5,120 bases of DNA, taken from assembly GCA_947506075.1 (NCBI GenBank), contig CANNNN010000201.1, forward strand, positions 1 through 5,120. The letters are read 5' to 3'. This document shows positions 1-5,120 of this stretch, piece by piece; position 1 is the stretch's first letter; every line of letters begins with the position of its first letter. Source of the DNA: Methylococcaceae bacterium (GTDB lineage Bacteria; Pseudomonadota; Gammaproteobacteria; Methylococcales; Methylomonadaceae). The translations under genes and the position numbers were made by a program. Under the pieces are notes generated by a model, which was not told where the DNA came from, searched no databases, and saw only the letters and a program-made list of their open reading frames with translations.

Positions 1-1232
1 ATAACATCTCTTTCCCACGGTGGAATACCGGCTTCCTGAAACAGATTTTTCAACACATGATGACCTTCACGTCCCGGCAAACGGATTTTTTCCCCGCCTC
101 GGCGAAACCTGATTTCAATCTTGGATGTTAGCCACAGATCACGCAGTATGCCTTTTGATGACGGCACACAAGACAAGGTCTGATCACGGCTGATGTTTAG
201 CGACGCTTGTCCGACCGGCCAAACAAAGTCCTGCTGCACCACCGGCCCGTTTTGTTGTAGGCAATACAGCTGATCCCGGTACCTACGTATACGGTAACCC
301 TGCCCTGATAACACCGGATCACGCTGCTGACTGGCGGCAACCACCTGAGCTAATATCCTTTCGACCTTAGCCTGGGCAGGCATTTTCAGTCCCAGATAGC
401 CAAACCAATGCCGGATGATCAATTGCTGGGCATGGACAAGATGTTCCGTTAGCCGACTGATGTTCAAGGTCTTATCGATAGGATTAAAAACTTCAGCGAA
501 TAGTTCATCTGCAACTTCGTCGACCAGCACCTGGGCATTCGCACAGTGCCTGGCCGAGCGCGACACGGTCTTATCGATGGTCTGCCAACGCTGTTTTAAT
601 AACGGAACTATCTGATTGCGCAAGAAATTGCGGTCATAAGCATTGCTTTGATTGCTGGGATCTTCGACCCAGCTTAATTGATGAGTCTTGGCATAATCCA
701 AGATTGCCTGCTTGGATGTATTCAACAAGGGTCTGAGCATAAGTCCCGAACCGAAAGCAATACGTTCAGGCATCCCGGACAACCCGCGCAAACCACTGCC
801 GCGAAACAATTGCAATAGCACCGTTTCCAACTGATCTTCCCGGTGCTGAGCCAACAGTAAGCTATCACCAACATCAATCAACGATTTCAACGCCGCATAC
901 CGGGCGTTTCTGGCGGCTTCTTCCGGGCTTTCTCCCGTTACAGCCTTAGCATCAACCCGTAACATGACAAATGCCACACCCAGGTCTTTAGCCGTATTTT
1001 CGCAGTGCTTAGCCCAGGATTCGGCCTCTGCCTGCAAACCGTGATGCACGTAAACTGCGGTCAATTTACCCTTAAGCTGATCCATGGCCGCGCAACCATG
1101 CAGCAAAACATGAGAATCTACGCCGCCGCTGTAAGCGATATAAACTCTTTGCCTCTCGCCGCCAAGATCAAGCTTGACAAGAATGTCCTCAAACAACGGC
1201 AAATCTGTTGCCTTTCGCCGTTCATCTTGCAC
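1..1232 (-). CDS. tilS: tRNA(Ile2) lysidine synthetase TilS (3' end outside window)
   Basis: TilS is an ATP-dependent cytosolic enzyme that converts the wobble cytidine of the CAU-anticodon isoleucine tRNA to lysidine, so that the tRNA reads AUA and is charged with isoleucine. I translated 410 codons without a stop. The PP-loop ATPase motif SGGVDS is at residues 35-40, HHG at 63-65, HREDQLET at 130-137 followed by RGSGLRGL, and VEDPSN at 189-194. The C-terminal tRNA-binding domain is recognisable from FRRGGE (376-381) and KNLFQEAGIPPW (395-406). Gammaproteobacterial TilS is usually about 430-460 residues, so only the tail is missing. I chose the GTG at 1232-1230: AGGA lies 5 bases upstream, and this gives a normal-length N-terminus before the PP-loop. 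The nearby ATG at 1225 is in another frame. The gene starts 7 bases after the accA stop, so it is probably co-transcribed and translationally coupled. The family is certain; the start is likely. Confidence 0.95.
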   Translation of the reverse strand, partial: MQDERRKATDLPLFEDILVKLDLGGERQRVYIAYSGGVDSHVLLHGCAAMDQLKGKLTAVYVHHGLQAEAESWAKHCENTAKDLGVAFVMLRVDAKAVTGESPEEAARNARYAALKSLIDVGDSLLLAQHREDQLETVLLQLFRGSGLRGLSGMPERIAFGSGLMLRPLLNTSKQAILDYAKTHQLSWVEDPSNQSNAYDRNFLRNQIVPLLKQRWQTIDKTVSRSARHCANAQVLVDEVADELFAEVFNPIDKTLNISRLTEHLVHAQQLIIRHWFGYLGLKMPAQAKVERILAQVVAASQQRDPVLSGQGYRIRRYRDQLYCLQQNGPVVQQDFVWPVGQASLNISRDQTLSCVPSSKGILRDLWLTSKIEIRFRRGGEKIRLPGREGHHVLKNLFQEAGIPPWERDV

Positions 1233-1242
1233 CTGAGTCCTA
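1233..1242 (-). promoter_or_regulatory. tilS ribosome binding site overlapping accA stop
   Basis: On the minus strand the bases TAGGACTCAG directly precede the GTG start of tilS. The AGGA core begins inside the accA TAG stop codon (1242-1240) and is spaced 5 bases from the start. Ribosomes finishing accA would therefore cover the tilS initiation site, which suggests translational coupling. This site decides the tilS start, because no in-frame ATG lies nearby. Confidence 0.6.
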
Positions 1243-2208
1243 CTTCCCGGCTTCCTCGGTAAAAACCCCAAAGTCCATAATACGTTGGTAGCGTTTTTCC
1301 AGTAGCTGCTCAAGAGATTGATGCTTCAACTCGTTCATGTGCCTAAGCAGCGTTTCTTTTAGATTCGATGCAATCATCTTAAAATCTCGATGCCCCCCGC
1401 CTAAAGGTTCTCTAACCACTTCATCCAGAAATCCCTGTTCACGAACACGGTCCGAGGTAATGCCCATCGCTTCGGCCGCCAATTGGGATTTATCGGCGCT
1501 TTTCCACAAAATTGACGCACAACCTTCCGGGGAAATGACCGAGTAAGTGCTGTATTCCAGCATGATCAAACGATCCCCAACACCTATTGCCAATGCGCCG
1601 CCGGAACCGCCTTCGCCAATAACCGTGCAGATAATCGGCGTTTTCAGTTTGGCCATTTCAAACAGGTTTCTGGCAATCGCTTCACTCTGTCCGCGCTCTT
1701 CTGCATCAATGCCCGGATAAGCGCCCGGTGTATCTATCAGGCAGATAACCGGCATTTTAAAACGCTCGGCCATTTTCATCATCCGCAAAGCCTTACGGTA
1801 TCCTTCAGGACGCGGCATGCCGAAGTTGCGATAAATTTTTTCTTTAGTGTCGCGGCCTTTTTGATGACCAATTACCATGACCGCTTGCCCATCAAGGCGC
1901 GCCAAGCCGCAAATAATAGCTGGATCATCGGCATAAGCCCGATCGCCATGCAACTCGTGAAAATCAGTAAAAATATGCTCCACATAATCCAGCGTATAAG
2001 GACGTCCCGGATGACGGGATAACTGGGAAATTTGCCAATCGGACAGATCGGAAAAAATCGATTCCGTCAGCTCCTGACTTCGGATTTCAAGCTGCCTCAG
2101 CGCATCGAAAATATTAATGTTATTGTCAAACTGCACATTGCGGAGTTCTTCAATTTTCGCTTCTAATTCAGCGATGGGTTGTTCGAAATCGAGAAATTTT
2201 AGGTCCAT
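1240..2208 (-). CDS. accA: acetyl-CoA carboxylase carboxyltransferase subunit alpha
   Basis: AccA pairs with AccD to form the A2B2 carboxyltransferase of acetyl-CoA carboxylase. It moves the carboxyl group from carboxybiotin on AccB to acetyl-CoA, giving malonyl-CoA for fatty acid synthesis. The 322-residue product matches the usual length (E. coli, 319) and starts with the typical MDLKFLDFEQPIAELEAKIE. The crotonase-fold core shows GHQKGRDT (114-121), DTPGAYPG (159-166), the oxyanion-hole glycine stretch GEGGSGGALA (198-207) and ISPEGCASILW (225-235). All are intact. The open frame continues upstream to an ATG at 2265, which would add 19 residues (MPNFYKIIAYCNNSSYQVY). I reject that start: the extension does not look like the family and a candidate promoter lies within it. 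Neither start has a strong Shine-Dalgarno sequence. The gene is followed by tilS after 7 bases. Its usual gammaproteobacterial upstream neighbour, dnaE, is not here; a condensin operon lies upstream instead. Confidence 0.97.
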   Translation of the reverse strand: MDLKFLDFEQPIAELEAKIEELRNVQFDNNINIFDALRQLEIRSQELTESIFSDLSDWQISQLSRHPGRPYTLDYVEHIFTDFHELHGDRAYADDPAIICGLARLDGQAVMVIGHQKGRDTKEKIYRNFGMPRPEGYRKALRMMKMAERFKMPVICLIDTPGAYPGIDAEERGQSEAIARNLFEMAKLKTPIICTVIGEGGSGGALAIGVGDRLIMLEYSTYSVISPEGCASILWKSADKSQLAAEAMGITSDRVREQGFLDEVVREPLGGGHRDFKMIASNLKETLLRHMNELKHQSLEQLLEKRYQRIMDFGVFTEEAGK

Positions 2209-2247
2209 GTAGACTTGATATGAAGAGTTGTTACAGTAAGCGATGAT

Positions 2248-2276
2248 TTTATAGAAATTTGGCAATTTTTTCTAAA
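2248..2276 (-). promoter_or_regulatory. candidate sigma-70 promoter for accA-tilS
   Basis: On the minus strand TTTAGA (2276-2271) and TATAAA (2253-2248) are separated by 17 bases. They match the sigma-70 consensus at 4 of 6 and 5 of 6 positions. Transcription would start near 2241, giving a leader of about 33 bases before the accA ATG at 2208. The region is very AT-rich, so chance matches are easy; this is a prediction only. If real, it excludes the longer accA start at 2265. Confidence 0.35.
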
Positions 2277-2315
2277 AAATATTGATTATTCCATTTTTTA
2301 TAGAGAACAGATGCC

Positions 2316-2338
2316 AAAAGAAGTCACCTCTAGATGAC
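2316..2338 (-). terminator. weak terminator-like hairpin after the condensin operon
   Basis: The minus-strand transcript could fold GUCAUC-UAGA-GGUGAC, a 6-bp stem with one G-U pair and a 4-base loop (2338-2323), followed by UUCUUUU (2322-2316). It lies about 145 bases after the mksE-like stop and upstream of the candidate accA promoter, where an operon terminator would be expected. The stem is short and not GC-rich and the U-tract is interrupted, so termination may be weak or absent. Confidence 0.3.
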
Positions 2339-2398
2339 ACCAAACGGACCGACTTACACAGATATTTAAAAAACTCAGCCTACCTTCAAGCTCTTTTT

Positions 2399-2438
2399 AA
2401 TCCGTGTTAATCTGCATAAATCCGTGTCATCCGCGCTC
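2399..2438. repeat. imperfect tandem repeat, 10-bp period
   Basis: Four consecutive 10-base units on the plus strand: aatccgtgtt, aatctgcata, aatccgtgtc and the weaker atccgcgctc. Units 1 and 3 differ only in the last base; unit 2 keeps the aatc.g frame. On the other strand the core reads ACACGGATT. The array sits in the spacer between the mksE-like gene and accA, 44 bases past the mksE-like stop, and is not part of any credible reading frame. Its role is unknown. It could be a small dispersed intergenic repeat or a helically phased protein-binding array. Confidence 0.6.
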
Positions 2439-2481
2439 TATTTTTATGCGTTTTAATGGGGCTTATTTATTGCTAACGACC

Positions 2482-3021
2482 TTAGGCCTCGGTTAGTTCG
2501 CTAAAAAAAGCCGCCCCGGCATCGCTCAATACATAATGACCTCGACTATTTTTAAACATAATGCCCCGGGTAATTAAATGACTATTGATTTCATCTTCGA
2601 TACTGCGCGACAGACATAATTTACAGGTGTGCAGAATATCGACATAGCGCTCTTCCGTCATCGCCACCGAAAGATCTTCCAGCTTGATACCGGCACGATA
2701 ATCAGTCAGTACGTCAAAAAGATAGCCTTGCTCAGTAACGATACGACCGATAATAATCAGCAGCGCCTGAATCTTAACCGTCGCCTCGTTCGCATCACCG
2801 CCATTCAGCTCACGAATGAAGAAAAAACGGCTGTTTTTATGCACCAGATCAAAATTGATACGCTGGTACAGTTGCCGATAATCATCGAAATTGATAAAAA
2901 TTTCGTTATACAACGAATTCTCTTCCAGCTCGTTGGTTTTCAGGCTATAGCTGTGTTTGTTAATGGTTTTGCCTTTAACCAGATCGCTGTAAATGGTTTG
3001 ACTGAGCTCGTTACTGATCAT
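2482..3021 (-). CDS. mksE: MksE/JetB-like condensin accessory (winged-helix) subunit
   Basis: Probable MksE-type subunit of a MukBEF/MksBEF/Wadjet-like condensin. In these complexes the E (JetB) subunit is a small, dimeric, tandem winged-helix protein that binds the kleisin and DNA at the SMC heads. The 179-residue product has no signal peptide or membrane segment. What is visible fits: a segment around 38-71 (LYNEIFINFDDYRQLYQRINFDLV, ending in RFFFIREL) that resembles the first winged helix of this family, helical stretches at 80-100 and 115-135, and a second winged-helix-like end (IEDEINSHLITRGIMF, then GHYVLSDAGAAFF, 141-173). The ATG overlaps the stop of the upstream kleisin-like gene by ATGA and has no clear Shine-Dalgarno site, so translation is probably coupled. 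It is the last gene of the operon. The assignment rests on remembered family patterns plus context; the closest alternative is a JetB (DUF4194) protein of a Wadjet system. Confidence 0.7.
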   Translation of the reverse strand: MISNELSQTIYSDLVKGKTINKHSYSLKTNELEENSLYNEIFINFDDYRQLYQRINFDLVHKNSRFFFIRELNGGDANEATVKIQALLIIIGRIVTEQGYLFDVLTDYRAGIKLEDLSVAMTEERYVDILHTCKLCLSRSIEDEINSHLITRGIMFKNSRGHYVLSDAGAAFFSELTEA

Positions 3022-4397
3022 AAGATAAATTCGCGTTTGTTGTATTCCAGCACTTGATTTTGATGGCGTATATGCTGCTGAGGGCGGTTAAAACTCACCT
3101 GCACCTTGAATTTCTTAGCATAATGCTGTTTAAAACAGCTTACGCCGTACAGCAAATAATTCAGCTGATAATCCTGTTGCAAGTACTCCGCCAGCAGATC
3201 GTGCATCAGCACATAGATATCATCGACCGGCGGTTTAATGTCACAGCCTTCGACCAACTGCTCGATGCGCCGCTTGATCGCATTGTGCCGATCATTTTGC
3301 GGCTTTTCAAAGGTCTTGACCTCGGCCGAGTTATCGCTGCGTTTACGCGCATTCTGACTGACCAGGTATTCGTTAAAATAAATCAGATGCTTGCGGTCAT
3401 GCCATTCGATACGGGCTTCCTGTCCGGCCGCATGCGTTTTAAGCCCTTGAAAATATAGCGTCTCTGAATCCAGGGCCTTAAAGATATATTTATCTTTAAG
3501 GCTTTCGGTAAACGTGCTTTGCGCCAGCGTTTGTAAGTTCAAATAAGCCTGTTCAATCGCGTTATAAGTCAGTCTGTGCCGACGCTCCTGATGCAGATAG
3601 CGCTGTAATGCCTGCTTAACCTTTTCCACCGCCTTGTAATGACTGAGTATCGACAGCTTATATTGATCGATGTAATAGCTGTCATCTTCATGGCCGCGCA
3701 GCTCATACAGTCGACTGATATCGTCAATCACCGTCAACGGCGCCCTGGTTTTACTGTATTCACGGGCGTTAAGAAACTCCAGCGTCGGGATGATTTCCCG
3801 GTCATAAATCCGTTTTACCTGCACCAGCATTTCCCGGTGCTGGAGGGATTCCTGCCGTGACAATACCGCCTGATCCTGATCCAGGCGCTTGGACAAACGG
3901 TCAGCTTCATATTGCAAATGGTCGGTATTGTTTTGAATCTGGCTGTTAATCCTACGCAGCAAATCAAACAGCTGATCGTGCTGCTCGAGAAAGGCAAGAT
4001 CATGAACGGCAAAACTTAAAGACTCTAGCTGCCGATAGGCATTTTCCAACTGTATGCGGATATTTTCCAAATCCGCGCTGCGCAGTCCGCGTACCCGCTC
4101 CTTGTCAAACAAACGAAAAATTTCCAGCACTGCCGGCTGAAAGGCAATCGTGCCACGCGATTTATTAAACTCGGAGACTATCCCGGTTTTAACCAGATTT
4201 CCCAGATCAAACGCATCATTTAATCGCTCAGTCTCCTTCTTCCTACTCACACTGTCCTGCTTGACCCTAATGCTGTTGAAAAACACCTCGGTCGGCAAGT
4301 CCTGTCGCTGCTGCTGATCCATGTAATCGATCAGCTGAAACATCAAGTCTTTATGCTCAATCAGTAAAATCAGCGTCCGATCTAACGCGACATTCAT
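3018..4397 (-). CDS. mksF: MksF/JetA-like kleisin subunit of an SMC condensin
   Basis: Probable kleisin that bridges the two heads of the SMC ATPase and recruits the MksE-like subunit; a DNA-organising complex on the nucleoid. The 459-residue product is soluble, highly charged and mainly helical. Residues 1-100 look like an N-terminal winged-helix region, with GNLVKTGIVSEF and TIAFQPAVLEIFRLF at 66-97. Long helices or coiled coil follow at about 108-200 (RSADLENIRIQLENAYRQLE, then QYEADRLSKRLDQDQAVLSR) and at 225-300. A polar, probably flexible linker is at 345-372. The C-terminal part (about 392-436, DIYVLMHDLLAEYLQQDYQ onward) resembles a small winged-helix domain. This layout is that of MukF/MksF/JetA. 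The ATG overlaps the ATPase stop (ATGA), and GGAG/CAGGG lies upstream. It also overlaps the next gene by four bases. There is no direct catalytic motif, so the call depends partly on its neighbours. Confidence 0.7.
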   Translation of the reverse strand: MNVALDRTLILLIEHKDLMFQLIDYMDQQQRQDLPTEVFFNSIRVKQDSVSRKKETERLNDAFDLGNLVKTGIVSEFNKSRGTIAFQPAVLEIFRLFDKERVRGLRSADLENIRIQLENAYRQLESLSFAVHDLAFLEQHDQLFDLLRRINSQIQNNTDHLQYEADRLSKRLDQDQAVLSRQESLQHREMLVQVKRIYDREIIPTLEFLNAREYSKTRAPLTVIDDISRLYELRGHEDDSYYIDQYKLSILSHYKAVEKVKQALQRYLHQERRHRLTYNAIEQAYLNLQTLAQSTFTESLKDKYIFKALDSETLYFQGLKTHAAGQEARIEWHDRKHLIYFNEYLVSQNARKRSDNSAEVKTFEKPQNDRHNAIKRRIEQLVEGCDIKPPVDDIYVLMHDLLAEYLQQDYQLNYLLYGVSCFKQHYAKKFKVQVSFNRPQQHIRHQNQVLEYNKREFIL

Positions 4398-5120
4398 ACG
4401 GCGCCCTGCTCCGTGACTTCATAGAGTCGCTCCCAGAAATGATGAAACACCACATTGCGTTCGCCGCTGGGGTCATAAATGGTGTTGGCGTGAAAATCAT
4501 CAAGCGTAATATAGTAATCGACGACGGCGACCACTTCAGCGGTTACCGTTGGCGAGGCACAGAACAACGCAAAACCGTGCTTGGTTGCCGCCTCAATTGC
4601 AGTACGCTGATTGTATTCATCTAGCGCGGTAAATTCATCAAAAATTACCGGCAAGGTCAGTTCACTGTCCTGGGCCAGCAGATCGCGCAGCAAAATAGTC
4701 AGCAAGGTGCAATTAATCAACGCATTGGTTCCGGTGCTCTGGTCTTTTTGTTCGCGCTTGTCCTGATGCTCTTTTTTATAACTGTATTTGACATCGGTAA
4801 TGATTTTGCTCATTTCCAGAATGCGGCTACCGCGCCCACCAATGAAAAAATCCTCACAAAACTGATTCAGACGTTGATACAAGCCATTATCATGAATATC
4901 GGTGGTGTTTAAATTAGTGCGATCCAGCTCATTGACCAGCTCTTCAAAACGATGATCTAGCGCTATTTCCACCCGGATGTCCTTCAGATTGGAAATGCTG
5001 TAATTCTCGAATTGTTTATTGACTTTGTTGATGAAGCTGCGGATATGACTGCGATTTCCTGTCAGTTCACTGATCTTGGCACCGGTCATTTTATTATGCT
5101 CAATGATTCGGCTTTGCAGG
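4394..5120 (-). CDS. mksB: MksB/MukB-like SMC ATPase, C-terminal part (5' end outside window)
   Basis: C-terminal head of an SMC-type ATPase, the motor of a condensin complex. The frame is open to the window edge: ten codons precede the first visible ATG at 5089 without a stop, so that ATG is internal. Of the 241 visible residues, 1-75 look like the end of the coiled coil. The signature loop is at about 126-133 (KDQSTGTN), a degenerate form of LSGGQ comparable to the STGE of MukB. Walker B with the catalytic pair is LPVIFDEF (156-163, D161 and E162), followed by the D-loop ALDEYN (165-170). CASP (187-190) takes the place of the switch region, similar to AAPE in MukB. The Walker A half lies in the unseen N-terminus; full-length MksB proteins are usually 900 residues or more. 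The stop overlaps the kleisin-like start by ATGA. Alternatives are JetC of a Wadjet system, or another MukB-like ATPase. The SMC-like ATPase call is secure; the subfamily is less so. Confidence 0.8.
   Translation of the reverse strand, partial: LQSRIIEHNKMTGAKISELTGNRSHIRSFINKVNKQFENYSISNLKDIRVEIALDHRFEELVNELDRTNLNTTDIHDNGLYQRLNQFCEDFFIGGRGSRILEMSKIITDVKYSYKKEHQDKREQKDQSTGTNALINCTLLTILLRDLLAQDSELTLPVIFDEFTALDEYNQRTAIEAATKHGFALFCASPTVTAEVVAVVDYYITLDDFHANTIYDPSGERNVVFHHFWERLYEVTEQGAV

Larger units (their letters stand above)
2209..2481. other. intergenic spacer between mksE-like gene and accA
   Basis: This 273-base non-coding gap separates the condensin operon from accA-tilS. It is AT-rich near accA, with several A or T runs at 2265-2300. 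It contains the 10-bp repeat array, the weak terminator-like hairpin and the candidate accA promoter. I found no tRNA, no convincing small gene and no insertion-sequence ends. Confidence 0.7.

Noticed and set aside
1223..1225. ATG on the minus strand as the tilS start
   Set aside because: It is not in the frame that encodes SGGVDS; the in-frame GTG at 1232 has a well-placed AGGA.
1005..1262. An 85-codon plus-strand open frame near the accA-tilS junction
   Set aside because: It overlaps tilS, whose PP-loop motif is encoded here on the minus strand, and the predicted protein has no recognisable features.
2614..2625. CKLC in the MksE-like protein (residues 133-136) as a metal-binding motif
   Set aside because: There is only one CxxC and no partner cysteines or histidines nearby; it lies in a predicted helix, so it is probably coincidental.
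2629..3057. A 142-codon plus-strand open frame opposite the mksE-like gene
   Set aside because: It is antisense to a gene with a coherent protein and a coupled ATGA start, shows no recognisable domain and has a hydrophobic-rich composition typical of antisense frames.
3054..3458. A 134-codon plus-strand open frame opposite the kleisin-like gene
   Set aside because: It is an antisense shadow with no family resemblance; the minus-strand frame spans the whole region without interruption.
3815..4012. A 65-codon minus-strand open frame inside the kleisin-like gene
   Set aside because: It lies in another frame of the same strand, fully inside a longer coherent gene, without a convincing ribosome binding site or domain.
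5087..5089. ATG at 5089 as the start of a separate 231-residue protein
   Set aside because: The frame remains open to the window edge (LQSRIIEHNK precedes it), and an SMC head without its N-terminal Walker A half would be incomplete; this is the tail of a longer gene.

Overview
The window looks like chromosomal DNA from a gammaproteobacterium of moderate GC content. The AccA sequence is close to the E. coli type, and accA is followed directly by tilS, as in Pseudomonas and many other gammaproteobacteria. A methanotroph-like lineage (Methylococcales) is possible, but that is only an impression. Every gene I accept lies on the minus strand, so the window reads from its right end to its left end.

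Right part (5120 to 2482): three tightly coupled genes, each overlapping the next by the four bases ATGA. The first is the C-terminal part of a MukB/MksB-like SMC ATPase, cut by the window edge, with a degenerate signature loop and a Walker B motif. The second is a 459-residue protein with the features of an MksF/JetA-type kleisin. The third is a 179-residue MksE/JetB-type winged-helix protein. Together they would form a bacterial condensin of the MukBEF/MksBEF/Wadjet superfamily. Such complexes extrude DNA loops to organise chromosomes or, when they carry the nuclease subunit JetD/MksG, act in plasmid defence. The order here is ATPase, kleisin, MksE. In MukBEF, MksBEF and Wadjet the usual order is kleisin, E/B subunit, ATPase. 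No JetD/MksG gene lies downstream of the trio; whether one lies upstream cannot be seen.

Middle (2481 to 2209): a non-coding spacer. It holds an imperfect tandem array with a 10-bp period, a weak terminator-like hairpin and a candidate promoter for accA.

Left part (2208 to 1): accA, the alpha subunit of the acetyl-CoA carboxylase carboxyltransferase, followed 7 bases later by tilS, the tRNA(Ile2) lysidine synthetase, which runs off the left edge. tilS probably starts at GTG, with a ribosome binding site that overlaps the accA stop codon. These two are housekeeping genes for fatty acid synthesis and tRNA decoding and are functionally unrelated to the condensin operon.
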